Below are positions 18,180-26,906 of a DNA stretch of 64,000 nt, in pieces. The DNA lies in contig NZ_CP103313.1 of NCBI RefSeq assembly GCF_022374875.2, positions 1 through 64,000 of the forward strand. Direction: 5' to 3'. The position numbers and the translations under genes are program-made. Every line of letters starts with the position of its first letter. Positions within the stretch are counted from its first letter, which is position 1. The DNA comes from Mycolicibacterium rufum (lineage in GTDB: Bacteria; Actinomycetota; Actinomycetes; Mycobacteriales; Mycobacteriaceae). Under the pieces are notes generated by a model. That model saw only the letters and a program-made list of their open reading frames with translations. It searched no databases and was not told the origin of the DNA.

Positions 18180-19357
18180 CCATTCCGGCCTTGGCCACAA
18201 TCGACTTCGGCGGACCCGACGGTGCGCCTGTCCTCGTGCTGGGGCCTTCACTGGGTACCTCGGCAGCCACGCTGTGGAGCGCTGCGGCTGGATGGCTGAG
18301 TGCGCACGCCCGCGTCGTCGGGTGGGACCTACCCGGTCACGGTCGAGGCGGTCCTGGCGAGCCCTTCACGATCGCCGAACTCGCGGTCGCCGTGCTGGCA
18401 CTCGCCGACGACATGCACGCCGAGACCTTCCACTACGCCGGTGATTCGCTCGGTGGCTGTGTCGGTCTGCAGCTGATGCTCGACGCGCCGCAACGGGTGG
18501 ACTCGGCGACCCTACTGGGCACCGGTGCGTTGATCGGCACCCCAGCTGGCTGGCTCGAGCGCGCCGCCACCGTCCGCGCCGAGGGCGTCGAAACCTTACT
18601 CTCGGGCGCGGCCCAGCGGTGGTTCGCGCCGGGCTTCGTCGACCGGCAACCAGGTGTCGGCGCGGCGCTGCTGGACACCCTCAGCCACACCGATCCGGAG
18701 TCCTATGCGCAGGCCTGCGAGGCCCTCGCGGCATTCGACGTCTCCGACCGATTGCGCGAGATCGTCACTCCCGTCCTGGCCGTGGCAGGCAGCGCCGACG
18801 TGCCCACACCGCCGGAGTCATTGCGGCGCATCGCCTCCGGTGTCCAGGACGGTGACCTCGTAGTGCTCGACGGTGTCGGCCACCTGGCACCCGCCGAAGC
18901 CCCGGACCGGGTCGCCGGCCTCATCGCAGAGCAGGTGGGTATTCCGCAGCCTGCGACTAGGACCGTCGAGGATGTGTGTCGCGCGGGAATGGCGATACGG
19001 CGCCAGGTGCTCGGCAACGGGCACGTCGACCGGGCAATCGCCGGTACCACCGACATGACCGCCGATTTCCAGCACCTGATCACCCAGTACGCCTGGGGAA
19101 CCATCTGGACCCGCCCAGGTCTAGACCTCCGCAGCCGCTCGATGATCACCCTGACGGCGCTGGTCGCGCGCGGTCACCGCGAGGAACTGGCGATGCATCT
19201 GCGAGCGGCCCGCCGGAACGGTTTGAGCAACGACGAGATCAAGGAGCTGCTGATGCAGACTGCCATCTACTGCGGCGTCCCCGACGCAAACTCCGCGTTT
19301 CGCATCGCCGCCGAGGTATTGTCCGAGTTCGACGAGCACGATCGGGCGTCGTCATGA
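18176..19357 (+). CDS. pcaL: Fused 3-oxoadipate enol-lactonase / 4-carboxymuconolactone decarboxylase
   Basis: A two-domain protein of 393 residues. The N-terminal alpha/beta hydrolase (about 5-260) has the nucleophile Ser91 in GDSLGG and a terminal His in VGHLAPAEAP. The C-terminal carboxymuconolactone decarboxylase/AhpD-like domain (about 270-385) has the conserved RSRSMITLTALVARG and HLRAARRNGLS. It does the decarboxylation and the lactone hydrolysis that give beta-ketoadipate. This fusion is the usual arrangement in Rhodococcus, Streptomyces and mycobacteria and supports an actinobacterial origin. Confidence 0.94.
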   Translation: MTIPALATIDFGGPDGAPVLVLGPSLGTSAATLWSAAAGWLSAHARVVGWDLPGHGRGGPGEPFTIAELAVAVLALADDMHAETFHYAGDSLGGCVGLQLMLDAPQRVDSATLLGTGALIGTPAGWLERAATVRAEGVETLLSGAAQRWFAPGFVDRQPGVGAALLDTLSHTDPESYAQACEALAAFDVSDRLREIVTPVLAVAGSADVPTPPESLRRIASGVQDGDLVVLDGVGHLAPAEAPDRVAGLIAEQVGIPQPATRTVEDVCRAGMAIRRQVLGNGHVDRAIAGTTDMTADFQHLITQYAWGTIWTRPGLDLRSRSMITLTALVARGHREELAMHLRAARRNGLSNDEIKELLMQTAIYCGVPDANSAFRIAAEVLSEFDEHDRASS

Positions 19358-20052
19358 GCCGGACCGCCGTCTGCGCCGCCGCCCACGAAGCCGTCGCCGG
19401 AATCGCCGACGGCGCCACAATTCTCGTCGGCGGGTTCGGCATGGCGGGCATGCCCACCACGCTCATCGATGCGATCATCGAACAGGGCGCCGCCGAGCTC
19501 ACCATCGTCAGCAACAACGCGGGCAACGGCGACACCGGCCTGGCCGCGCTGCTGGCTGCCGGTCGGGTCGCGAAGGTCATCTGTTCCTTCCCCCGACAGG
19601 CCGATTCGTACGTGTTCGACAGGCTCTACCGGGACGGCATGGTCGACCTCGAAGTGGTCCCGCAGGGCAACCTGGCCGAGCGGATCAGAGCGGCAGGCGC
19701 GGGCATCGGCGCGTTCTTCTGCCCGACCGGTGTCGGCACCCCGCTCGCCGCGGGCAAGGAGATCCGCACGATCGACGGCCGCGACTACGTGCTGGAGTAT
19801 CCGATCCGCGGCGACGTCGCACTCATCGCAGCACACCTCGCCGACCGGGCCGGAAACCTCTTGTACCGCAAGACCGCTCGCAACTTCGGGCCGGTGATGG
19901 CGACCGCCGCCACGCTGACCGTCGTTGAGGTCTCCCGCGTCGTCGAGACCGGAGGCATCGACCCCGAGACAGTCGTGACGCCGGGTATCTTCGTCGACCG
20001 CATCCTCGACCTGTCGTCAATTCCCGCCGCCCGCACCGAGGCCGCCTCGTGA
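19354..20052 (+). CDS. pcaI: 3-oxoadipate CoA-transferase subunit A
   Basis: A 232-residue family I CoA-transferase alpha subunit. The ATG at 19354 overlaps the pcaL stop. The motif GATILVGGFGMAGMPTTLI near the N-terminus and the later VICSFPRQADSYVFDRLY are typical of PcaI/ScoA. With PcaJ it moves CoA from succinyl-CoA to beta-ketoadipate. No pcaF-type thiolase, the next enzyme, is present in the window, so the last step must be supplied elsewhere. Confidence 0.92.
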   Translation: MSRTAVCAAAHEAVAGIADGATILVGGFGMAGMPTTLIDAIIEQGAAELTIVSNNAGNGDTGLAALLAAGRVAKVICSFPRQADSYVFDRLYRDGMVDLEVVPQGNLAERIRAAGAGIGAFFCPTGVGTPLAAGKEIRTIDGRDYVLEYPIRGDVALIAAHLADRAGNLLYRKTARNFGPVMATAATLTVVEVSRVVETGGIDPETVVTPGIFVDRILDLSSIPAARTEAAS

Positions 20053-20738
20053 CGGGAACGCTCGATGCAAGAACACGGCGTCGTGTCGAGCATCTCAACC
20101 GTGGCCCGTTGGACCGCCGGGAGATCGCCGCGATGATCGCCCGCGACATCGCACCTGGGTCGTACGTCAATCTCGGCATCGGCCAGCCCACGATGGTCGC
20201 CGACTACCTCGACCCCGCCGCCGAGGTGGTGCTGCACACCGAGAACGGCATGCTCGGCATGGGCGGCGCCGCGACAGGAGACGCCATTGACCCGGATCTA
20301 ACCAACGCAGGCAAGGTTCCGGTCACCGAAACCCCTGGGGCGTCCTACTTCCACCACGCCGACTCCTTCGCCATGATGCGCGGCGGCCATCTCGACGTGT
20401 GTGTGCTCGGGGCGTTTCAGGTCAGCGAGCATGGCGACCTCGCAAACTGGCACACCGGAGCACCGGACGCCATTCCCGCCGTCGGGGGCGCGATGGATCT
20501 CGCCATCGGCGCCAAGCGCGTATTCGTGATGATGACGCTGTTCGGCAAGGACAGGACCGCGAAGTTGGTTCCGGAGTGCAGTTACCCGCTGACCGGGCTT
20601 CGGTGCGTCAGCCGGCTGTACACCGAGTACGCAATCTTCGACATCGACAACGCCGGAGACGGACGCGTGCACGCACTCGAGACCTTCGCCATCAGTATCG
20701 CCGCGCTCGAGAAGCGCTTGCACATAGCTCTGTCGTGA
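20049..20738 (+). CDS. pcaJ: 3-oxoadipate CoA-transferase subunit B
   Basis: A 229-residue beta subunit starting with GTG at 20049 (overlap with the pcaI stop). The catalytic Glu65 lies in HTENGMLGMG, the S-E/T-E-N-G signature that forms the glutamyl-CoA intermediate. GIGQPTMVADYL precedes it. It is the last gene of the coupled pca operon; the following cupin gene is separated by 71 bp. Confidence 0.92.
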   Translation: MTGTLDARTRRRVEHLNRGPLDRREIAAMIARDIAPGSYVNLGIGQPTMVADYLDPAAEVVLHTENGMLGMGGAATGDAIDPDLTNAGKVPVTETPGASYFHHADSFAMMRGGHLDVCVLGAFQVSEHGDLANWHTGAPDAIPAVGGAMDLAIGAKRVFVMMTLFGKDRTAKLVPECSYPLTGLRCVSRLYTEYAIFDIDNAGDGRVHALETFAISIAALEKRLHIALS

Positions 20739-20809
20739 CCCTCGCGCTTCGGTCGCCGAAAAGTGACTCCATGCTCGCTCAGCGACGAAATTCCCAGAGG
20801 AGGGGACCG

Positions 20810-21298
20810 ATGACCCTATCCCGTGACGAGCTAGCCGATTTCGCCGAAAGTATGGCCCGCGCCGGAGATCGCGACCACCAGCACGTGACCGAGGAGCACC
20901 TCGTCGTGAACTCCACCGAGGCGCACTGGATCCAGACCGGAAGCCCATCAGAAATCGGATTGCTTCTGCGGATACCCGCCCGCTCCATTGAGTTCTTCCT
21001 GCAGAAGATCCCCGCCGGTGCGGGCAGTGACCTTCACCGACACGTACACGAGTCAGTTCACTTCGTGCGACACGGCTCGGGCTGGTCAGAGATCGGCGAT
21101 CAACGCGTAACGTGGAGCGCAGGCGACTTCGTGTATACGCCGCCGTGGGTGTGGCATCGGCACTATGCCGACGACCAACTGGACGTCGAGATGATCGTCA
21201 TCGAGAACTCCCGCCTCCTGGCTGCGGTGGACGCAACTCAGAGGGAAAGCAGGGGCAACGTTAGCTTCGCCGAGGCTTTTGGCGTCGGCGACACGTAA
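20810..21298 (+). CDS. Cupin-domain protein
   Basis: A 162-residue single-domain cupin with a strong ribosome binding site (GAGGAGGGG). The metal-binding motif 1 is recognisable (GSDLHRHVHESVHFVRHGSG) and motif 2 lies around DFVYTPPWVWHRHY, giving His, His, Glu-like and His ligands. Cupins of this sort in aromatic clusters include gentisate-type and quercetin-type oxygenases, isomerases and non-catalytic binding proteins. It may be co-transcribed with pca. A substrate cannot be assigned. A second, different cupin lies at 41961. Confidence 0.7.
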   Translation: MTLSRDELADFAESMARAGDRDHQHVTEEHLVVNSTEAHWIQTGSPSEIGLLLRIPARSIEFFLQKIPAGAGSDLHRHVHESVHFVRHGSGWSEIGDQRVTWSAGDFVYTPPWVWHRHYADDQLDVEMIVIENSRLLAAVDATQRESRGNVSFAEAFGVGDT

Positions 21299-21464
21299 GC
21301 AGTGGAGAAATTGGCAAGAGAATCGCTTCGAAGGGCACTTGACGACGGCGGTCAAACGCTCGGCGGCCGGTCCACACATTCGTCTTCCCCAGTGAAGCAG
21401 GCCACCTGATCTGTACCGTGTTGTGAGAGTTAAGCGCAAAGTGATCATCAGGAGGTCACATGCG
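21299..21464. other. Convergent intergenic region
   Basis: It lies between the convergent cupin and NTF2-like genes. I see no gene and no clear terminator. Confidence 0.4.
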
Positions 21465-21935
21465 TTATTCGTCGAACCCTTCATCTGGGATAGCAAACGC
21501 CGCCCTGGCGTTGTCGTTGAGATTTGCAAATCCATCGATAATCACCCGGGCCACGCGGATCTCATTGTCAGCAATGCGGATCAGCCACGTGTGAAAGGCC
21601 GAACCAGTGAATTCTTCGCTGACCGGCGAAGGAGCTCTCCAACGACGGAAGAAGAACTCAACTCGGGTCGTCAGCTCGATGACATCCTCCTGCACCGGAA
21701 CGTAGGAAAGTACTTGACGCAGTTCTAAGCGTTCGTCGAAAATCCCGTCCCGCTGCGTGAGGTACACCCGCAGACCGTTGAGTCCTTTCCATTGGTGGCC
21801 GCCGCGAAAACCGATTTCGAAGTCGTCTGTGAGGACGGTCGCGAACATTTGCTCGGCCGGCGAGTGGCGCTGTTCTAAGCGCAGGTAGTCATCGATCGTG
21901 GAAACGAAGACCGGCAGGTCGGGGGTACTCGGCAT
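21465..21935 (-). CDS. NTF2-fold (SnoaL-like) protein
   Basis: A 156-residue protein with the cone-shaped NTF2 pattern: an N-terminal helix (IDDYLRLEQRHSPAEQMFATVL), DDFEIGFRGGHQWKGLNGLRVYL, then strands ELTTRVEFFFRRWR and AFHTWLIRIADNEIRVARVII. This fold covers small-molecule isomerases/dehydratases and the beta subunits of Rieske dioxygenases. It is shorter than the three beta subunits in this window and has no alpha subunit beside it, so a SnoaL-type enzyme is more likely. It is 33 bp downstream of the IclR gene and read in the same direction. Confidence 0.65.
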   Translation of the reverse strand: MPSTPDLPVFVSTIDDYLRLEQRHSPAEQMFATVLTDDFEIGFRGGHQWKGLNGLRVYLTQRDGIFDERLELRQVLSYVPVQEDVIELTTRVEFFFRRWRAPSPVSEEFTGSAFHTWLIRIADNEIRVARVIIDGFANLNDNARAAFAIPDEGFDE

Positions 21936-21968
21936 TCAACATCTCCCTATGCGGCCGTGTTAACGTAG

Positions 21969-22772
21969 TTAGATCAGCTTAGTAGCAAGCTCTGCGGCAG
22001 CTTCTTTGACGATGACAGCTACCTTGCGGACATGTGATGGCCGTAACCGGTAGCTCGGCGCTGATGCATTCAGTGCCAGCCTCAGGTCGGGACCTCTTGC
22101 AGGAATGGCCACAGCAACGGATGCGACACCTTCTTCGCTTTCCTCTCTACTGGTCGCGAAACCGCTCTTTCTCACCTCGACCAACTCAGCGCGCAATTGA
22201 GTGAGGGTGCGCACGGACTGCGGGGTGAGTTGCTCCAAATTTGGGTCAGGGTACAGTTTGTGAAGCTCTTCGTCGGAGAAGTTGGCAAGCATGGCTTTAC
22301 CGGTGGACGTGCAGTGTGCGGGCATGGTTCTACCCAGACGCGATACCACCCGCACGGCGGAAGGGCTCTCGAGCGCCGCGATGAAGCGGACCGTTCTGCC
22401 ATCCAGCATCCCGATGTGCACTGTTTCCTGCAGCGCGTCGCTGAGCTGGCGCAGAATCGGAGCTGCGATGCGCGGTATATCCATTCTGGCGAAAACAGCG
22501 AACGCCACCCCGGTCAAGGCAGGTCCGGGCAGATAAGCCTTGCTGATCGGATCCTGGCGGACGAAACCGCGATACTGAAGCATCGATAACAGCCGATGCG
22601 CAGTCGATGATGCCACCTCTAGATAGACGCTTGCCTCCGTTAGGCGGACCTCTGATCGCTCACCCAGGAGTAGAAGTAGGCGAAGAGCGTTGTCGACAGA
22701 CTCGATCGGATACTGAGGCGGTTTAGCGGTACCGAGTTCATCCATTTGTCGCGATTGCGTGGGTCTCTGCAT
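21969..22772 (-). CDS. IclR-family transcriptional regulator
   Basis: From the ATG at 22772 the protein is about 267 residues (ATG at 22745 is the alternative; an upstream start at 22829 has no support). The winged helix is near residues 30-85 (VRLTEASVYLEVASSTAHRLLSM, helix 3 of the HTH). The effector domain carries GRTMPAHCTSTGKAMLANF and the terminal GVASVAVAIPARGP. It is the first gene of a two-gene unit with the NTF2-like gene. Its operator is unknown; the CTCTG-N5-CAGAG sites elsewhere in the window are one candidate target. Confidence 0.87.
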   Translation of the reverse strand: MQRPTQSRQMDELGTAKPPQYPIESVDNALRLLLLLGERSEVRLTEASVYLEVASSTAHRLLSMLQYRGFVRQDPISKAYLPGPALTGVAFAVFARMDIPRIAAPILRQLSDALQETVHIGMLDGRTVRFIAALESPSAVRVVSRLGRTMPAHCTSTGKAMLANFSDEELHKLYPDPNLEQLTPQSVRTLTQLRAELVEVRKSGFATSREESEEGVASVAVAIPARGPDLRLALNASAPSYRLRPSHVRKVAVIVKEAAAELATKLI

Positions 22773-23033
22773 GACAGAAAGGGTATCCCAGGAGGAACGA
22801 GTAAGGCCTGCCGCGAATTGGCGAGTCATGCGCGATCGGAAGCCCGGGTACCGGCTGTCAAATATCGTCAGCGTCGCCCAACATCGTTCCGCTCAGCCTC
22901 GGGTGCATTCGTGTTCGGCGAAGGCTACGTGGCCACCCAGTTGCCCAGGATGCCTCCCCTTGATAGCGAGCTCGCGGGCGGTTTGGGTTATCGGCTTACG
23001 ATCTCGCTCATGCGAACCGCGCTCGTTGAACTC

Positions 23034-23164
23034 CGCGTCGAGCAGCGCGAGTTCTTCGGTATGCTCTCGCATGAGTGTCGCCAAAGCTCGCAGCATGGTG
23101 CCGCGCTGCCGCGGCGTCCGGAGTGCCCAGTCACGTTGGGCAGCATGCGCAGTCGCCACCGAGC
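23034..23164 (-). pseudogene. Duplicated fragment of the aldehyde dehydrogenase 5' end
   Basis: These 131 bp are the exact reverse complement of 29838-29968, the first part of the aldehyde dehydrogenase next to IS256-C. They encode [19 protein letters not shown] and the following 24 residues, then fuse in frame after LLDA to unrelated codons (EFNERGSHERD) that end at 22893. Together with IS256-B they form one arm of a large inverted repeat. Confidence 0.92.
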
Positions 23165-24703
23165 AATGATCAGAACCTGTGGATGAGCCTCGGCGAGGTG
23201 GCGTGAAAGTGGGCGCACCTTCCCGAGGATGATCATCACGGAAACAGGATCTCGATCAAGACCGGCGTTGGCGCGCTGGTTGGGAAGGTACGCCCATGCT
23301 CACGGTAGTTCACGACGCGGAATCAGCCAACGAGAACGGCAGCGGTGCTGGTCGGTCGCTGTTGGATGAGATCGTCCGCGACGGTGCGCGGCAGATGTTG
23401 GCGGCGGCACTGCAGGCTGAAGTAGCCGCCTACGTCGACGCCCATGCCGGTGAGGTCGACGACAACGGTCGGCGTCTGGTGGTCCGCAACGGCTATCACC
23501 ACGAACGTGACATCCTCACCGCCGCGGGTGCGGTCACGGTGACCGCCCCGCGGGTCAACGACAAGCGCATCGACGCCGTTACCGGTGAGCGGCAACGGTT
23601 TTCCTCGGCGATCCTGCCGGCGTGGGCACGCAAGTCCCCGCAGATGACCGAGGTGCTGCCACTGCTGTACCTGCACGGGCTCTCGACGAGTGACTTCGGT
23701 CCGGCGCTGGAGCAGTTTCTCGGCTCGAGTGCCGGACTGTCGGCCACGACGATCACCCGGCTCACCAGCCAATGGCAGGACGAGGCGAAGACTTTCGGCG
23801 AGCGTGACCTCTCGGGCACCGATTTCACCCGGCTCACCAGCCAATGGCAGGACGAGGCGAAGACTTTCGGCGAGCGTGACCTCTCGGGCACCGATTACGT
23901 CTACCTGTGGGTCGACGGCATCCACCTCAAGGTCCGCCTCGAGCAGGAGAAGCTCTGCCTGTTGGTGATGATCGGCGTGCGCTCCGATGGCCGCAAGGAA
24001 CTCGTCGCCCTGGCCGACGGATACCGGGAGTCGACCGAGTCGTGGGCGGATCTGCTGCGGGGCTGCCGTCGTCGTGGGATGACCGCGCCGGTGCTGGCCG
24101 TCGGTGACGGCGCGTTGGGGTTCTGGAAGGCCATCCGGGAGGTGTTCCCGGCCACCCGGGAGCAACGCTGCTGGTTCCACAAACAGGCCAATGTCCTTTC
24201 CTGCCTGCCTAAATCGGCGCACCCGGCAGCATCAGCGGCGATCAAAGAGATCTACAACGCCGAGGACATCGACCACGCGCAGGTCGCCATCAAGGCCTTC
24301 GAGATCGACTACGGCGCCAAGTACCCCAAAGCGGTCGCCAAGATCGTCGACGACGCCGACGTGCTGCTGGAATTCTACAAATACCCAGCCGAACACTGGA
24401 TCCATTTGAGAACCACGAACCCGATCGAATCAACGTTTGCCACCGTCCGCTTGCGGACCAAGGTCACCAAGGGCCCGGGATCCCGGGCGGCCGGAATTGC
24501 CATGGCCTACAAGCTCATCGACGCCGCGCAAGCCCGCTGGCGGGCAGTCAACGCACCCCACCTGGTCGCCCTCGTCCGTGCCGGCGCCGTCTTCCACAAA
24601 GGCAAGCTACTCGAACGCCCCGCCGACATCACACCGCCCGAGCCGGGCGAAACAACCGAAACCGAGGTCGCCTGAAACACCCCGATCCACAGGTATTGAC
24701 AAT
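23165..24703 (+). mobile_element. IS256-family element B
   Basis: Ends as in element A. It is the same isoform as element C (28371-29837), which lies inverted 3.7 kb away, but 72 bp longer because of an internal tandem duplication (1539 versus 1467 bp). The sequence identity with C continues 131 bp beyond the left end and 6 bp beyond the right end. Confidence 0.9.
23296..24675 (+). CDS. IS256-family transposase B with a 24-residue internal duplication
   Basis: A 459-residue Mutator/IS256-type transposase. Compared with copy C (435 residues), the segment TRLTSQWQDEAKTFGERDLS plus four residues is present twice in tandem, immediately before the first catalytic Asp (YLWVDGIHLKVR). The duplication keeps the frame. 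The second Asp (VLAVGDGALGFWKA), CWFHK and the Glu helix (NPIESTFATVRLR) are all intact. Extra length just before an active-site strand may impair folding, but activity cannot be judged from sequence. Confidence 0.92.
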   Translation: MLTVVHDAESANENGSGAGRSLLDEIVRDGARQMLAAALQAEVAAYVDAHAGEVDDNGRRLVVRNGYHHERDILTAAGAVTVTAPRVNDKRIDAVTGERQRFSSAILPAWARKSPQMTEVLPLLYLHGLSTSDFGPALEQFLGSSAGLSATTITRLTSQWQDEAKTFGERDLSGTDFTRLTSQWQDEAKTFGERDLSGTDYVYLWVDGIHLKVRLEQEKLCLLVMIGVRSDGRKELVALADGYRESTESWADLLRGCRRRGMTAPVLAVGDGALGFWKAIREVFPATREQRCWFHKQANVLSCLPKSAHPAASAAIKEIYNAEDIDHAQVAIKAFEIDYGAKYPKAVAKIVDDADVLLEFYKYPAEHWIHLRTTNPIESTFATVRLRTKVTKGPGSRAAGIAMAYKLIDAAQARWRAVNAPHLVALVRAGAVFHKGKLLERPADITPPEPGETTETEVA

Positions 24704-24740
24704 ATCTCCCCTTGAGGGTTGACTGAACTGCGCAAGAACC

Positions 24741-24770
24741 CCATAATCTCTGCTGTACAGAGTTGACTTC
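24741..24770 (+). promoter_or_regulatory. Operator-like palindrome (site i), upstream of the ferredoxin unit
   Basis: CCATAATCTCTG, four bases, ACAGAGTTGACTTC: a perfect CTCTG-N5-CAGAG palindrome. It agrees at 25 of 30 positions with 45271-45300 read on the other strand; four of the five differences fall in the spacer. A related site lies at 26854-26894. It probably binds a dimeric regulator; which one is unknown. Confidence 0.6.
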
Positions 24771-24839
24771 CACCTATCAGTGAAGGCCCGTGGTTCGGTC
24801 GGGTCGGGTCTCCCCGCCGAACGACGGGAGTAGGCGTTG

Positions 24840-24914
24840 ATGGATCACAGTGAGGTCTTGGCGGATGTGCGCCGGGGCATGATTCGTGCGTACGTGTTGG
24901 TCGTGACCGGATAG
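24840..24914 (+). pseudogene. Possible N-terminal stub of a deleted Rieske oxygenase alpha subunit
   Basis: A 24-codon ORF with a GGGAG ribosome binding site reads MDHSEVLADVRRGMIRAYVL and stops after four more residues. The part VLADVRRGMI resembles the first residues of many Rieske oxygenase alpha subunits, which go on to the Rieske domain. That domain is missing. I infer that a dioxygenase gene once stood between the operator and the ferredoxin and was deleted. A leader peptide or chance ORF is the alternative. Confidence 0.3.
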
Positions 24915-25090
24915 AGCCACGCCCAGCGGTGTGCGCGCGGCGAGATCACGGGCCCGGTTCGGTCCCGCCTCCAGACGGCCGCTCCCGCGGAATTACTGGC
25001 GAGACAATCCATCCCGATGGCGGTTTCGGCCTCGGAACCACCCAGCCGACCAGCGCCTAAATCCCTGCGAACACAAGAGAAGAGGAACAG

Positions 25091-25291
25091 ATGGGCGGAG
25101 TCATCAAGGCTGACCGAACGGCATGCCAGGGATACGCGAACTGTGTCATCGCCGCCGAGGACTACTTCGACATCGACGATCGAGGACTCGTCGTGGCGCG
25201 AAAGACGGTGGTCCCCACGGAGGACAGGATCCGGGTCGAGGAGGCAGCACGCAGCTGTCCTGTCGCCGCCCTGAAAGTCACTGACGAATGA
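25091..25291 (+). CDS. Small ferredoxin, probably [3Fe-4S] type
   Basis: A 66-residue ferredoxin with Cys12 and Cys18 in CQGYANC and Cys55 before Pro. The position of a fourth ligand is Tyr15, as in the CxxYxxC ferredoxins of mycobacteria that usually carry a [3Fe-4S] cluster and serve P450s or Rieske oxygenases. The stop overlaps the start of the reductase gene (ATGA), so the pair forms a two-gene electron-transfer unit. A close relative is encoded at 39446. Confidence 0.9.
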   Translation: MGGVIKADRTACQGYANCVIAAEDYFDIDDRGLVVARKTVVPTEDRIRVEEAARSCPVAALKVTDE

Positions 25292-26526
25292 CCTCACGGG
25301 TTGTCATCGTCGGCAGTTCTGTTGGCGGAGTCCGCACGGCCCAGTCGCTGCGCTCGGAAGGATACGACGGCGACATCGTTCTCGTAGGCGAAGAGACAGC
25401 GCTGCCCTACGACAAGCCGCCCTTGTCCAAGGCGTTGCTCGCTGGCAACAGCGACGCTGCCGCCGTGACGCTACTGACCGAGGAAGATGCCGGTTGCAAC
25501 CACATCCAACTTCGGCTCGGCCACCGTGCGATCCGAGTGGACTTGGCAGCCGGGCAGGTGGAACTCGCCGACCATGAGCCGCTGCATTTCGACCAGCTTG
25601 TGGTCGCTACCGGCGCCAGCGCGCGGCCGTCCCCGTGGGGTCAGGGACCGGGCATCCATGTGCTTCGCACCTTAGAGGACTGTCTGCGGTTACGAGAGGA
25701 TCTCCTCGCCGGTGGCCATCTCGTCGTCATCGGTGGCGGGTTCATCGGGGCCGAGGTCACGTCGACCGCGCGGTCGCTCGGTCTGGAAGTCACGGTCGTC
25801 GACCCGCTGCCGGTGCCGATGAGCCGGGTGCTAAACACCGAGATCGGTGGATGGTTCGTGGACCTGCACCGACGCCACGGAGTGCGCACGCGGTTCGGCG
25901 CGGGCGTCGAAGCCGTCGACGGCGAGTCCGGAGATCTTCGTGTGAGCCTCACCGACGGCACGGTCCTGGAAGCCTCCACGGTGGTGGTGGGAATCGGGGC
26001 CGTACCAAATGACGGCTGGCTGAAGTCGTCCGGACTCGTCATCGATGACGGCCTAGTCTGCGACGAATACTGTCGTGCCGTCACATCTGAAAACGTTTAC
26101 GCAGTCGGCGACGTGTCGCGGTGGTTTCACCGGGGCCGGGGCGGGGACGTGCGCATGGAACACTGGACCAACGCGGTTGACCAGGCCGCCTGCGTCGCGC
26201 ACAACATCACGCATTCCCACGATCTGCGCTCCTACGAGCCGGTCGAGTACGTCTGGAGCGACCAGTACGACTGGAAGATTCAGGTCGCCGGCCGAACGAC
26301 TGGTCTCGGAGACCATGTCATTGTCGGAGACCCGTTAAAGGACAACCGTTTTGCAGCGCTCTACACCGAAGGCGAGCAACAGCTGAGTGGCGCGGCGATC
26401 GTCAACTGGCCTCGCGCACTGATCGAGTGCAGGCGCGCGCTGCTGGCCGGGAGCAATCTCGAGAGCTTGCAGAAAAAGCTCGAGGCCTTAACGAACCCAC
26501 CGAATATCGTAGGCACCCCGCCATGA
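25288..26526 (+). CDS. FAD-dependent ferredoxin reductase
   Basis: A 412-residue class of BphA4/CamA-like reductase that passes electrons from NAD(P)H to a ferredoxin. The N-terminal FAD-binding fold begins VVIVGSSVGGVRTAQSL (residues 5-21). The NAD-binding fold follows at about 145-165 (LVVIGGGFIGAEVTSTARSLG), then the second FAD motif VYAVGDVSRW near 270 and the C-terminal interface domain. It is the only ferredoxin reductase in the window and may serve all three Rieske oxygenases. It lies inside the segment between inverted IS256 copies. Confidence 0.92.
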   Translation: MTSRVVIVGSSVGGVRTAQSLRSEGYDGDIVLVGEETALPYDKPPLSKALLAGNSDAAAVTLLTEEDAGCNHIQLRLGHRAIRVDLAAGQVELADHEPLHFDQLVVATGASARPSPWGQGPGIHVLRTLEDCLRLREDLLAGGHLVVIGGGFIGAEVTSTARSLGLEVTVVDPLPVPMSRVLNTEIGGWFVDLHRRHGVRTRFGAGVEAVDGESGDLRVSLTDGTVLEASTVVVGIGAVPNDGWLKSSGLVIDDGLVCDEYCRAVTSENVYAVGDVSRWFHRGRGGDVRMEHWTNAVDQAACVAHNITHSHDLRSYEPVEYVWSDQYDWKIQVAGRTTGLGDHVIVGDPLKDNRFAALYTEGEQQLSGAAIVNWPRALIECRRALLAGSNLESLQKKLEALTNPPNIVGTPP

Positions 26527-26906
26527 TGAGGAGCCTCGTTGGGAAAGGGACTGGACTGACGCGAAAATCGACGGTGGGCGCCCGGGGTTCCCGGATGCCG
26601 GAATCTCCGCCAAACTAGATGACCTCTCTGCTTTGTGGCACAGGGGCCGCTACCGCGGGGTCTCCACTGCGCCCCGCCGGTTCACGCGCCCAGCCTGCGG
26701 CGGCATTTTCGTGGGGGAGGCGTGGTCCGAGGCACGGTGAAGGTCGGGAATCCTCTGCATCGTTCTCGCACCGGTACGCCCGGAATTGAGTCGCTGCAGG
26801 GACAGCGCCCTCGCGCACCGGTACAGCGCTATTGACGAGACCCGTTCGTTGCCGTTAGTCTCTTTTTAACAGAGTGCAGTTCTGGATAACAGAGAAGGTG
26901 TAGCGC
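26527..26906 (+). other. Intergenic region with the promoter of the SCP2-like gene
   Basis: There is no supported gene in the first 320 bp. The last part is AT-richer and holds operator-like site iii. Confidence 0.5.
26854..26894 (+). promoter_or_regulatory. Tandem operator-like sites (site iii)
   Basis: TCTCTTTTTAACAGAGT (26860-26876) matches site ii at 15 of 17 positions. A second half-type copy, CTGGATAACAGAG (26882-26894), follows with the AACAGAG blocks exactly 20 bp apart, about two helical turns. A ribosome binding site (GAAGG) and the ATG at 26907 come directly after, so bound protein would sit over the promoter or transcript start. Confidence 0.55.

Larger units (their letters stand above)
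24704..25090 (+). other. Leader region of the ferredoxin unit
   Basis: It holds operator site i and a very short ORF at 24840. The remaining sequence to 25090 shows no gene. An AGAAGAGG ribosome binding site precedes the ferredoxin start. Confidence 0.5.

Noticed and set aside
23323..24222. A 299-residue minus-strand frame, repeated at 28852-29679 and 13118-13999
   Set aside because: It recurs in every IS256 copy because it is the complement of the transposase; no independent coding signal.
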